NCBI GenBank assembly: GCA_026414565.1
Contig: JAOAIT010000053.1
Location: forward strand, 1-64,000
Source: Verrucomicrobiia bacterium
GTDB lineage: Bacteria; Verrucomicrobiota; Verrucomicrobiia; Limisphaerales; Fontisphaeraceae
Reading direction: 5' to 3'
Length of the DNA: 64,000 nt
Position 1 is the first letter of the stretch. Every line of letters begins with the position of its first letter. Position numbers and translations under genes: made by a program. Shown here in pieces: positions 7,558 to 15,647 of the stretch. The notes below the pieces were generated by a model. That model did no database searches. It saw only the letters and a program-made list of their open reading frames with translations, and was not told the origin of the DNA.

Positions 7558-8202
7558 TCAGCTTGTGGTGTGTGGCGTGTCGGGGCCGCGGCGGGCAATC
7601 ACATAGACATCGTCCCCCACCCAGTAGCGGCCAAACAAGGCATTGCGCAGCGCGTAACTGAGGCGGCGCAGCAGGGAAGGCTTGCGGTCGGTGTGCTCGC
7701 CGGACTGGATCACTTCCCAGCCGGTGCGCCGGAGCAATTTGGACACGGCGGAGATGGGGTAAGGGCGCACATGGGTGGGGTCGCGCCAGAAATCGCCCAC
7801 GGCGCGGCGGATGTTGGCGATGTTGGGGGTGAGAATGACCATGGGCGCCCCGGCAGGCAGGGCGCGGTGCAGGAGGGCGAAAAGTTCCTCCACCTGGGGC
7901 GGGGGAAAATGCTCGATGATGTGCGAAACATGGGCGGCGTCGTACGTGCCCGGTGCCACGGTTTTCAGGTATTCAAAGAAATTGCCCTGGATTACCTGCA
8001 GCCCTTTTTGGCGGCTGCGATGGGCCAGTTCCTGGTCCAGCTCGATGCCCGTGCCGGAGATGCCAGCCTCTTTTAATAATTCGAGGAAATGTCCCTGACC
8101 GGAGGCGATGTCCACCACCGACCGGCAGCCGTGAAAGTGTTTTAGGAAAGGGGCGAAATAGCGCCGGGCGACTTCACGTTCGCGGGGGTCAGGAATGTGC
8201 AT
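7558..8202 (-). CDS. Class I SAM-dependent methyltransferase
   Basis: 214 residues with SAM motif I VVDIASGQGHFLELL (residues about 28-42), an acidic motif II ending GIELD, and HVSHIIEHFPPPQVEELF, a pattern of the methyltransferase type 11/23 families. It overlaps the upstream surface-carbohydrate gene by 14 bases and is followed after one base by a glycosyltransferase. A sugar or lipid-linked glycan is a plausible substrate given the context, but this is inference. Confidence 0.8.
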   Translation of the reverse strand: MHIPDPREREVARRYFAPFLKHFHGCRSVVDIASGQGHFLELLKEAGISGTGIELDQELAHRSRQKGLQVIQGNFFEYLKTVAPGTYDAAHVSHIIEHFPPPQVEELFALLHRALPAGAPMVILTPNIANIRRAVGDFWRDPTHVRPYPISAVSKLLRRTGWEVIQSGEHTDRKPSLLRRLSYALRNALFGRYWVGDDVYVIARRGPDTPHTTS

Positions 8203-9580
8203 AAGCCGTGGTCAGGGTTGCGGGTTGGGGGAGGACGCAGGCTTCAATCTGGCGGCGCATGGCCTGGACTTCCGAGGGACGGATGGCCTTGCGCTGACTG
8301 AGATGTTTGATGCGATAACGGGCGGGCCAGAACCAGTGCTTGGCCGCCAGCGAAGGGTCATAGTGGTAGGGCTGGTCCACGAGGTGCGTGAGCTGCCATT
8401 TCCAGTGGCGGCGGCGGTCGGTCCAATTTAGTTGTGACCAGTCAGGTTCGGGGGTGCGGGCCAGCATGTCGGCAATCAAGGCGGCCATCTTTTCGGCGGA
8501 ATGTCCGTCGGGCGTATGACACCATCGGGCGAGGTGGGCGCGCTGTTTTTCTCGCAGGTCCAATGGCATGCCGTTTTGCAGCACCTGTTCCACCAAGGCT
8601 GGCAAAGCCTCCGGCCGGGCACAATGAACGTTGCAGGCGGAGGGTTCCTCGTAATACCAAAGGGGGTCCTGCTCGAGGAGCAATTCAATGGTGGGCTTGC
8701 CGGCAATCCAGCTCTCCAAGGCCGTGGTGCAGGTTTCACAGGAGATCTCCACGTCACACCCCAGAATGAGCGAGGTGATGTTGCTCTGCGCGTCCAAACG
8801 CACATAGCGGCGTTGCGCGGCGGGGAGGGCGGAGAGCCAGCGCTGGTAGAACATGGCGTCTTCGCGGGGGTGCGGGCGGAGCACAAGCTGATAGCGGTCG
8901 GCGTCGAGCAAGGCTTGCAAAAAGTTCAACACTTTCTGGCGGCCTTTAAAATGGGCTTCGATGGACTGCCAGTAATTGCGATAGCGCGGGATGCGATCTT
9001 TCCAGGCGGCGAAGAATTTGTCCCCTTCACTGCGCGGGAGCTCCCAGAAATGAGCCGTGGCAAAGTTGGTGCAGAGGAGGACGACGGGGCGGTCCTCTTT
9101 CTCGCGGGGCGGGGACGCAAAAAGGCGGGACCAGGGTTGGAAATAGAAATCGAAGCGGGGCACGCCAATGACCTCGATGCGGGTATGGGCCTGGCCGCCA
9201 TGCTCCTGCAAGGCCCGGGCATGCACGTGATTCCAACAGAAGAAACAATCAATGTGGGCGTGGGTATGGTAACGGCCGGAGTTGAAGATCAAATCATCAT
9301 AATCGTAGAAAATACCTTCATTGGGCAGGACGGCCGTCAGCACGCCCATCTGATGGAGGCGCTGAGAATAAGCCGCCAGATGACTGGCGGTGAGGTGATT
9401 GAATACCATCATGCGGGGCCGATGGGCGGCGAGGGCGCCCTGATAGGCTTCCAGCGGCTCCAGATGCGCGGTGATGCCTTGTTGCTCCAGATGGTGTGCC
9501 AGCAGAGCGGCGACCGGCAAATCCCGCACCTTGCTGTCCACCAGCAGGACGACGGATGGGTTTGGAGCAGCAGCCGGCAT
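8189..9580 (-). CDS. Surface carbohydrate biosynthesis protein
   Basis: 463 residues, no signal peptide. The sequence resembles the GT-B-like surface carbohydrate biosynthesis family found next to LPS and capsule genes: an N-terminal VVLLVDSKVRDLPVAALLAHHL, a middle LVLRPHPREDAMFYQRW, and CDVEISCETCTTALESWIAGKPTIELL, which has the shape of the polysaccharide-pyruvyl/CDP-glycerol transferase donor site. The ATG at 9580 lies 11 bases after the hisF-like stop. The exact reaction is unknown; a glycosyl- or glycerophosphotransferase is the best guess. Confidence 0.65.
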   Translation of the reverse strand: MPAAAPNPSVVLLVDSKVRDLPVAALLAHHLEQQGITAHLEPLEAYQGALAAHRPRMMVFNHLTASHLAAYSQRLHQMGVLTAVLPNEGIFYDYDDLIFNSGRYHTHAHIDCFFCWNHVHARALQEHGGQAHTRIEVIGVPRFDFYFQPWSRLFASPPREKEDRPVVLLCTNFATAHFWELPRSEGDKFFAAWKDRIPRYRNYWQSIEAHFKGRQKVLNFLQALLDADRYQLVLRPHPREDAMFYQRWLSALPAAQRRYVRLDAQSNITSLILGCDVEISCETCTTALESWIAGKPTIELLLEQDPLWYYEEPSACNVHCARPEALPALVEQVLQNGMPLDLREKQRAHLARWCHTPDGHSAEKMAALIADMLARTPEPDWSQLNWTDRRRHWKWQLTHLVDQPYHYDPSLAAKHWFWPARYRIKHLSQRKAIRPSEVQAMRRQIEACVLPQPATLTTAYAHS

Positions 9581-9591
9581 GTTGAGGGGGA

Positions 9592-10359
9592 TTACAAGGG
9601 GGTGGTTTGCCGCACCCGGATACCATGACTGGCCAGGAAGGCCTTGGCTTCCTTGGGGGTTTGCTCGGTGAAATGAAAGATGCTGGCAGCGGCCACGGCG
9701 GAGGCGCCTTTTTGGAGCGCCTGTAGCAGGTGGACATAAGAGCCAGCTCCCCCGCTGGCGATGACGGGGATGGTCACGGCCTGGGCCACTTGTTCGATCA
9801 ATTCGAGATCGTATCCCTCAAAGGTGCCATCGCGCTCGACACGGGTCAGCAGGATTTCGCCGGCGCCCAAATCCTGCAACCGGCGAGCCCAAGCCACCGG
9901 CTCCTGGCCGGTGGGTTGCTGGCCGCAATGGCTGAAGCACTCGTAGCGGCCCGTGGGATGGCGTCGAACGTCCACCGAGGCCACAATGCATTGCGAGCCG
10001 AAGTGTCGCGCGCCCTCTTGCACCAGTTGCGGGTGCTGGTAGGCCGCCGAGTTGATGGCCACCTTGTCCGCCCCGGCCTCCAGCAATTTCTGAATATGCT
10101 CGAGGGTCCGCACGCCTCCGCCCACCGTCAGGGGAACAAAACACTCGGCCGAGTATTCGGCCACGGACTCATAATCCGGCTCGCGCTGCTCGCGCGTTCC
10201 ATTGATGTCCAGGAGCACCAGCTCGTCCACCTCCCGGGTGTTATAGACCTTGATGGCCGGCAGGACGGTACCCACGCGCCGCCAACTGTCGAAGGCCACC
10301 CCCTTGACCAGGCCGGCCCCTTTCCACAACAAGGTCGGTATGACGCGTGTTTTAAGCAT
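9592..10359 (-). CDS. HisF-like subunit of sugar amidotransferase module
   Basis: 255 residues of HisF (beta/alpha)8 fold. It aligns without gaps to HisF at the N-terminus, but the catalytic Asp11 of imidazole glycerol phosphate synthase is Leu here (IPTLLWKG at residues 7-14 against IPCLDVKD). Asp130 (IVASVDVRR), Asp51 and the phosphate-binding GGGVR and ASGGAGS loops remain. This pattern is seen in HisF2 proteins paired with WbpG-type enzymes, where the barrel is thought to pass ammonia from the glutaminase rather than build imidazole. The ATG at 10359 overlaps the hisH-like stop by 8 bases. The frame continues upstream to 10665 but without HisF similarity. Confidence 0.88.
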   Translation of the reverse strand: MLKTRVIPTLLWKGAGLVKGVAFDSWRRVGTVLPAIKVYNTREVDELVLLDINGTREQREPDYESVAEYSAECFVPLTVGGGVRTLEHIQKLLEAGADKVAINSAAYQHPQLVQEGARHFGSQCIVASVDVRRHPTGRYECFSHCGQQPTGQEPVAWARRLQDLGAGEILLTRVERDGTFEGYDLELIEQVAQAVTIPVIASGGAGSYVHLLQALQKGASAVAAASIFHFTEQTPKEAKAFLASHGIRVRQTTPL

Positions 10360-10981
10360 GGTCGGCCGGGAAGGCCAAAAAATTACGTAACAGTTGAAAA
10401 CCGGGGCGGCCGCTTTTTTCCGGGTGGAATTGCACGCCCAGGATGTTTCCATGACCCACCACGGAAACAAATCCGCCGGCATAGGGGGTGGTAGCCAAGG
10501 TGTCCCCGGCCTGGGCCGGCAGCAGGTGATAACTGTGCACGAAATAGAAATCGGTGCCGTCGGGGATGCCGTCCCACAGCCAATGGGGACGGGTGGGATG
10601 CACTTCATTCCATCCCACATGGGGGAGGCGCTCCCGTGTCTCCTGGACCTGCAAGCGGCTGACATGGCCCGGGATGCAGCCCAGGCCGGGGGTCAAGCCG
10701 CCTTCCTCGCCGCTGCCGGCCAGGAGTTGCATGCCCAGGCAGATGCCCAGCAGGCGCACGCGGGGGTTGGCCAGCGCCTGGCGCAAGGCGGACACCCATC
10801 CGGCTTGGTGGAGGCGTTGCATGCCGGTGGCGAAGGCCCCCACGCCGGGCAGAATGATCCGGTCGGCCCAGGCGAGGTCCTCCGGCCGGCTGGAAACCCG
10901 GACTTCGGCGCCGCACTCCTCCAAGGCGCGGCGCACGCTGCCGAGGTTGCCCATGCCCACGTTGATGACCAGTGCCTTCAA
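10352..10981 (-). CDS. HisH-like glutamine amidotransferase subunit
   Basis: 209 residues, class I glutaminase. Nucleophile C81 is in LLGICLGMQLL, and the rest of the triad is H185/E187 in GVQFHPEKSG. The start is TTG at 10981, overlapping the TGA of the wbpG-like gene as TTGA; the next residues (KALVINVGMGNLGSV) match HisH N-termini, so this start is well supported. With the HisF-like barrel it would release ammonia from glutamine. The absence of other his genes and the adjacent N-acetyl sugar amidotransferase place it in surface-sugar synthesis. Confidence 0.9.
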   Translation of the reverse strand: MKALVINVGMGNLGSVRRALEECGAEVRVSSRPEDLAWADRIILPGVGAFATGMQRLHQAGWVSALRQALANPRVRLLGICLGMQLLAGSGEEGGLTPGLGCIPGHVSRLQVQETRERLPHVGWNEVHPTRPHWLWDGIPDGTDFYFVHSYHLLPAQAGDTLATTPYAGGFVSVVGHGNILGVQFHPEKSGRPGFQLLRNFLAFPADHA

Positions 10982-12129
10982 GGATTGTCGTAATTGATCT
11001 TGGTCAGGTTGCCGTGTTTGTCCTTGATCAGGTTGCCGTGGGCGTCTTTGAGGAAAAGTTTTTTGTTGGTGAAACGGTCGCAGATTTTGATGAATTCCTC
11101 CACCGTGATGTCCAGCGGTTCGAGGATTTTTTCGAGCGGTTTGCCCAGATAACTCCAGGGGAATTTGCCGTCATGCAACCGCACCAGCTCGATGGCATCC
11201 TGACGGGAGATGCGCCCGCGGCGGACGTGCAAGCACGCCAGGTCGGTGGCCCGGCCGAAGCCAAATTTCAGGAACTTGAAGTAATCGTGGATGCCGGTCT
11301 GGTGATTGTCCAGGTTTTCGTAATTCACCAGGCTGCCTTCCACCGTGGTATGATAGGTGGTGAAGCCATGGGCTTGCGAGAGCAGGGCGTTGGAATAACC
11401 ATCCCAGGGGAGATAATAGCCCAGGAACAAGCCGGTGACCCCGACGCGTTTTAACTCCTCATCGGTAGGGTAAGTGTAGGGGATCAGGTCTTTGGCCTGC
11501 AGTCCTTCCAGCCCGATCAAGTCCGAGACGCGCAGGCCCAGCAGGCCGCCGAATTCTTCCAGCCAGCGCCGGTCAAGGGTGTTGTTTTCGGCGGCGGCGG
11601 CCGGGCCGCCGTACTCGTTCTGAGAGTTCTCCCCCCAGATGATCAGGGGCACGTTCATTTGGACGGCCACGCGGACGGGGATGGTAAAGATGCCCACATG
11701 CTCCGGCCAGGAGATATCGCCTACCTGCATGAGGCCGATGCGGTTGAGTTTGCGGCGTACGACGGGGTTGGGGGAGAATTCGACGTAATCCACTCCCTGG
11801 TTTTTGAGGTTTTGAATATTTTTCCGGCCGATGTCAGACAAATCGCAGGTAGTGGCGGTGACACAGAGCGGATTCAGGCCCAACTGCTTCATACGCACCA
11901 CCTGGAAGGTGCTGTCCTTGCCGCCGCTGACCGGGATGAGACAATCCCAGTTGCGTCCGTCTTTGGAGCGGTAGCGGTCCAGGATGCCCATCAGCTCCTG
12001 CTTGCGGGCGTCCCAGTCAATCGCCTGGCGTCGTTCATAACTGCGGCAGGCATTGCAAATGCCTTCTTCGTCCAAATACAGGTCCGGCTTGGTGTCCGGC
12101 ATGACACAGCGTTTGCAGTACCTCAGCAT
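10978..12129 (-). CDS. N-acetyl sugar amidotransferase (WbpG/PseA type)
   Basis: 383 residues. The N-terminus has two Cys pairs, CKRC (5-8) and CNAC (25-28), as in the family, followed by the PP-loop ATP pyrophosphatase motif PVSGGKDST at 66-74. Enzymes of this family (WbpG, LegS/PseA relatives) convert a sugar acetamido group to acetamidino using ammonia from a partner HisH/HisF pair. That pair follows immediately with overlapping reading frames, making a complete three-gene module. Upstream after 10 bases lies the pseudaminate-type methylase. The sugar itself (mannuronate, pseudaminate or legionaminate type) cannot be told because its early biosynthetic genes are not here. Confidence 0.9.
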   Translation of the reverse strand: MLRYCKRCVMPDTKPDLYLDEEGICNACRSYERRQAIDWDARKQELMGILDRYRSKDGRNWDCLIPVSGGKDSTFQVVRMKQLGLNPLCVTATTCDLSDIGRKNIQNLKNQGVDYVEFSPNPVVRRKLNRIGLMQVGDISWPEHVGIFTIPVRVAVQMNVPLIIWGENSQNEYGGPAAAAENNTLDRRWLEEFGGLLGLRVSDLIGLEGLQAKDLIPYTYPTDEELKRVGVTGLFLGYYLPWDGYSNALLSQAHGFTTYHTTVEGSLVNYENLDNHQTGIHDYFKFLKFGFGRATDLACLHVRRGRISRQDAIELVRLHDGKFPWSYLGKPLEKILEPLDITVEEFIKICDRFTNKKLFLKDAHGNLIKDKHGNLTKINYDNP

Positions 12130-12139
12130 AACTCAGAAC

Positions 12140-12784
12140 TCAATCGCGGTCAGGGGGTTGTCTGGTGGTTTTTTCCATTAAAAACCAGGTTAAATCATCC
12201 TGGGGGTGCTGGGGATCACGCCGATAAACGAAGCCGTAATCCACCAGGCGCAAATCGGGAAAGCGATCCAGCAATTCCCCGGCAAAATCACGCTTGAACA
12301 GACGGTCGGCATGGCCGCGGTAGGGCACGCTGACCGGCGTGGGGCTGTAATATTCGGCCAGGGCGACGTAACGGCGGCTGGCGCGGTACATCAAGTCGTA
12401 CACCCGGGGCAGTTGGTCGGGGGCAATGTGAATCAGCACTCCCTTGGTGAAGACCAGGTCATAGCTCTGCGGCGGCTCGAAGGCCAGAAGCGACTCGTGG
12501 AAGACCTCGACTTCCGGCAAGCGGCGAAGGTGGGCCACGGCCTCGGGATTGATTTCCACGGCTGCCAGACGGGCTTGGGGCAGGAGTTGCCGGAGGGCGA
12601 TCAGATTCAAGCCAATGTTGGCGCCCAGCTCGAGGATGCTGGCGGGCGGATGCGCCCGGGCCAGCAATCGCTGGAACAAGCTGGCGTTGCAGGCCACCAG
12701 ACGTTCGCCCTGATTACGTTGGGTGTAATCATTTCCAAAGGCGCCCGCCCAGAAGGCTTCCTGGGGTGTTTGATACCCGGACAT
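12140..12784 (-). CDS. Pseudaminic acid biosynthesis-associated methylase
   Basis: 214 residues, SAM-dependent. It has the opening pattern of the pseudaminate-associated methylase family (QTPQEAFWAGAFGNDYTQRN), SAM motif I ILELGANIGLNLIAL, and VFTKGVLIHIAPD. These proteins occur beside pseudaminic or legionaminic acid genes; their methyl acceptor has not been established. It stands between the SpsF-type gene (147-base gap) and the amidotransferase module. Confidence 0.85.
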   Translation of the reverse strand: MSGYQTPQEAFWAGAFGNDYTQRNQGERLVACNASLFQRLLARAHPPASILELGANIGLNLIALRQLLPQARLAAVEINPEAVAHLRRLPEVEVFHESLLAFEPPQSYDLVFTKGVLIHIAPDQLPRVYDLMYRASRRYVALAEYYSPTPVSVPYRGHADRLFKRDFAGELLDRFPDLRLVDYGFVYRRDPQHPQDDLTWFLMEKTTRQPPDRD

Positions 12785-12931
12785 GATGATCGTTGTTTTT
12801 AACTGGGGCGGCCTCGCGTTACTGCTTCGCCGCCCTCCGGCGCAGTACTAAACCAAAGCCCGCGACTGGGTGCCATGAAATTTTTTTCTGCCGTGGCCTG
12901 GTTTATCTGAGAGGGCCAGCCGATCTGGTGC

Positions 12932-13669
12932 TCACTCTTTTTGCCGCACGGAGGCGTTGAGTTGGGCCAGCTCGGGGTGGGCGGCAAGTAATTCGAGCAC
13001 CTGGGGGGTGGTAAAGGGGGTTTCGGGACGGTAAAGCGCTTGATAAATGGCCTCGATCAAGGCCCAATCCTCCGGGGTGTCAAGCGTCCACCGGTAATGC
13101 GACCAGTCCTGCGGGGCGCGATACGAGTGGAGGCGAAAGATTTCTGGATGGCCATACAGGTAAGGGGTAACATGCTCCCGTTCACGCGGCAACCGGGCTT
13201 CGAGGTAAGCCCTTTGCAACGCGGCACAGGTGAAGATTTCCGCATCCAGGCCGCGGGGATAGCGACGTTCGAGAACATTGCTTAGGTAATCCACGGTGGT
13301 GGCCGGCGTGTTAAGCTCCGCAAACACCTTGAGCATGTCCTCCAACAAATGCCCATCAAACAACGGACAGTCCGCGGTGATGCGTACCACCGTGTCGGCT
13401 CGCGCGGCCTTTGCGGCCTCATAAAAACGGGCGAGGACATCCTCCTCGCTGCCGCGAAAGCAAGGTGTGTCCCATCCCCGGCAGGCCTGAGCGATGGCGT
13501 CATCGGCCGAGTGGGTGGAGGTGGCTACCCAGACGTCATCCAGTCGCCGGCAAAGCCGGACCCGCTGCAAGACGTGCGCCAGGACGGGTTTGCCGCACAG
13601 CGGGCGAAGCACTTTGCCGGGCAGGCGCGTGCTGCCCATGCGCGCTTGAATGATGGCCACGGTTTTCAT
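12932..13669 (-). CDS. SpsF-type cytidylyltransferase family protein
   Basis: 245 residues with the nucleotidyltransferase signature IIQARMGSTRLPGKVL at residues 6-21, VRITADCPLFD for the metal site and a C-terminal WTLDTPEDWALIE. This is the spore-coat polysaccharide SpsF/NeuA-like family, which activates acidic or nonulosonic sugars with CMP or CTP-derived nucleotides. The start ATG overlaps the nagA stop (ATGA, 13666-13669), so it is coupled to NagA. It supports a nucleotide-activated surface sugar as the pathway's output. Confidence 0.85.
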   Translation of the reverse strand: MKTVAIIQARMGSTRLPGKVLRPLCGKPVLAHVLQRVRLCRRLDDVWVATSTHSADDAIAQACRGWDTPCFRGSEEDVLARFYEAAKAARADTVVRITADCPLFDGHLLEDMLKVFAELNTPATTVDYLSNVLERRYPRGLDAEIFTCAALQRAYLEARLPREREHVTPYLYGHPEIFRLHSYRAPQDWSHYRWTLDTPEDWALIEAIYQALYRPETPFTTPQVLELLAAHPELAQLNASVRQKE

Positions 13670-14859
13670 GGCGGGGTCGGTTGACCGTGAAAGTAGGTGC
13701 GTTCAATTTGCGGGATTCCTTCCATCGCAGGACGCACCAGACAAAAATTGGCGGGTTGTCCGGGTTGCAGGGAATTGGGCACACCGGCGAACGCGGCGGG
13801 GATGGCAGCAGCATGAGCCCACACTTCTGCCCAAGGTCGCTGCAAAATACGGGCGGCCCGTTGCACCGCCTGGATGGGCCGCAGGGCGGAGCCGGCAAAA
13901 TAAGGGGTGCCCGGCAAACGCACCACCCCTTCCGGCCCTACTTCGACTTCCAGTTTGCCCAAGGTGTATTTGCCCGGAGGGCTGGCGGCAGCGGCCATGG
14001 CGTCGGTGGTGTAATAGATGCGCTCTTGGGGAAGCCATTGATGCAGGAGCCGGAATAAGTCGGGGCTGACATGAATTCCGTCGGCGATCAACCCAATAAA
14101 CCGTGGGGGGCTGGTGACGGCTGGCCGGGCCAGGGAGCCGCCCAGCACTCTCCAAAGGATGTTGTCGTGCCGGTCCAACAGCCGGGGGCAGCCATTGGCC
14201 AGGTGGGTAAAGCCCACGGCGCCGGCGGCCAGGGCGGTTTCAATCAAGGTGGTGTCGGCATCGGTATGTCCCAGGCTGATGCGAATGCCCATGACTGCGG
14301 CCTTGCGGATGGCCGTCAGGCTGCCGGCGCGCTCCGGGGCCAGGGTGATGACCAAGGGATCGGGGGCCGTGAGGCGGCGCAACTCGGCCAGCAATTCCGG
14401 GGTGGGGTCCAGCATCAAGTCCGGGGCATGTGCCCCGCAAAACCCCGGTTTTTCTGAAAGAAATGGTCCCTCAATGTGCCAGCCGGCCAGGGCCGCCTGC
14501 AGTTCGGGATGTTCACGGCGGACGGCGGCCAAATGCCGCAGGCGGCGGGTCAAAGCGGGCCAGGAGTCGGTGATTAAAGTGAGCAGGAATCGGGCGCATC
14601 CATCGCGGCGCAGGCGACGGGCGGCTTCGAGGAGCGCCTCGGCTGTGAGGTTGTCCTGCTGGAAATCCACGCCGGCATAACCGTTGATTTGCGGGTCAAA
14701 CAGGGCGGGGGCAATAAACAAATCCGGGTCACCCCCACATTTGACGCACTCGCTTTCCGTGAGCAGGCCGTTTTCCCACGCCAGCCGCCAGCAGGTGCCC
14801 CGGCGGTAATGCCGGGCCATGACCGCGCCCCGGTTTTTTATCCATGGCCTCGTGTTCAT
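13666..14859 (-). CDS. nagA: N-acetylglucosamine-6-phosphate deacetylase
   Basis: 397 residues of the amidohydrolase fold. Family motifs: DPQINGYAGVDF near the N-terminus, the metal-binding HIEGPFLSEKPGFCGAH, GHTDADTTL, THLANGCPRL, IADGIHVSPDLF and the catalytic Asp in YYTTDAMAAA. It would deacetylate GlcNAc-6-P to GlcN-6-P. The start at 14859 overlaps the RDD gene stop (ATGA); an internal Met at 14820 is less likely. Its place inside a surface-sugar string suggests a biosynthetic or salvage role on an N-acetyl sugar phosphate rather than chitin catabolism. No nagB is nearby. Confidence 0.85.
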   Translation of the reverse strand: MNTRPWIKNRGAVMARHYRRGTCWRLAWENGLLTESECVKCGGDPDLFIAPALFDPQINGYAGVDFQQDNLTAEALLEAARRLRRDGCARFLLTLITDSWPALTRRLRHLAAVRREHPELQAALAGWHIEGPFLSEKPGFCGAHAPDLMLDPTPELLAELRRLTAPDPLVITLAPERAGSLTAIRKAAVMGIRISLGHTDADTTLIETALAAGAVGFTHLANGCPRLLDRHDNILWRVLGGSLARPAVTSPPRFIGLIADGIHVSPDLFRLLHQWLPQERIYYTTDAMAAAASPPGKYTLGKLEVEVGPEGVVRLPGTPYFAGSALRPIQAVQRAARILQRPWAEVWAHAAAIPAAFAGVPNSLQPGQPANFCLVRPAMEGIPQIERTYFHGQPTPP

Positions 14860-15647
14860 GCGGTAGTGGACTCGGACTTGGCTTCCGCTCGGTAAAGGGC
14901 TTCCACGATGTTGCGGATGAATTGTTCGTCGCTTAATCCTTCGCAGGCCTCGGGAGGGAAGGCCACTTTCTGGCTGAAGTGCTCGGCCAAGGCATGAAAC
15001 AATTCCACGCGTTTTTCAGGGGTGAACGCCTCACGGCGCAGGACGGCCTGCAAGGCCAGAGCGGCTTCAGCGGGGGTGGTTTTCTGGCGCAACCGGGCCA
15101 GCAAATGGGGATAGCGCCGCAGCGAATTGAACTTGCCGGTGCGGATTTGCTCCAGGTCCGGCGCGGTGAATTGGGGGGTGCGAATGACCACCGTGCCGGC
15201 CGCCATGTCGCCCAGGCGCTGATAGCGCGGAGAGAGCATGCAGACCACGCCACCCAGGAGGTAAAGGAGAGGCAGGGCATCCACCGCCCGCAGGACGTTG
15301 CGCAGAAAAACCTGGTAAAACTGCAGGCGCAACCCCTGGGCGTCCACCACGCGCAGGCGCAGCACTTTTTTGCCGAGGGTCTGCCCCCGCCAGAACCATT
15401 CCAAGGCCATGCCGTAGCCAGTGGAGACCCCCAGCCAGCCCAAGATTCGCATGGCATGGCCCAGGTCGGGTGCGAGGAGGCCAATGAGGCCGAATATTTT
15501 GAGCAAGCTTAGCGTGAGGGCGAAAATGACCAAGGCGTCCAGCAACCAGGCCACCATCCGGGGCAGGGGACTGGCCAGCGGCAGGCCGAAGGTCACGCCT
15601 TCAGGGGTTTTAATCCAAAGCTGGTTGCTGGCAGCAATACCGTTCAT
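14856..15647 (-). CDS. RDD family membrane protein
   Basis: 263 residues. The RDD domain covers about residues 20-160: PRMVAWLLDALVIFALTLSLL forms the first membrane segment, followed by GQTLGKKVLRLRVVDAQG and YQRLGDMAAGTVVIR, both typical. A C-terminal cytoplasmic helical part of about 100 residues follows. ATG 15647 overlaps the SpoIIM stop (ATGA) and fixes the start; the frame upstream to 15803 is not needed. RDD and SpoIIM proteins are often neighbours, commonly with MoxR/DUF58 genes that are not present here. Function is unknown; transport or membrane remodelling has been suggested for the family. Confidence 0.85.
   Translation of the reverse strand: MNGIAASNQLWIKTPEGVTFGLPLASPLPRMVAWLLDALVIFALTLSLLKIFGLIGLLAPDLGHAMRILGWLGVSTGYGMALEWFWRGQTLGKKVLRLRVVDAQGLRLQFYQVFLRNVLRAVDALPLLYLLGGVVCMLSPRYQRLGDMAAGTVVIRTPQFTAPDLEQIRTGKFNSLRRYPHLLARLRQKTTPAEAALALQAVLRREAFTPEKRVELFHALAEHFSQKVAFPPEACEGLSDEQFIRNIVEALYRAEAKSESTTA

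Noticed and set aside
9592-10981. Histidine biosynthesis pair hisF-hisH
   Set aside because: HisF lacks the catalytic Asp11, and the neighbours are sugar genes, so a role in histidine synthesis is unlikely.
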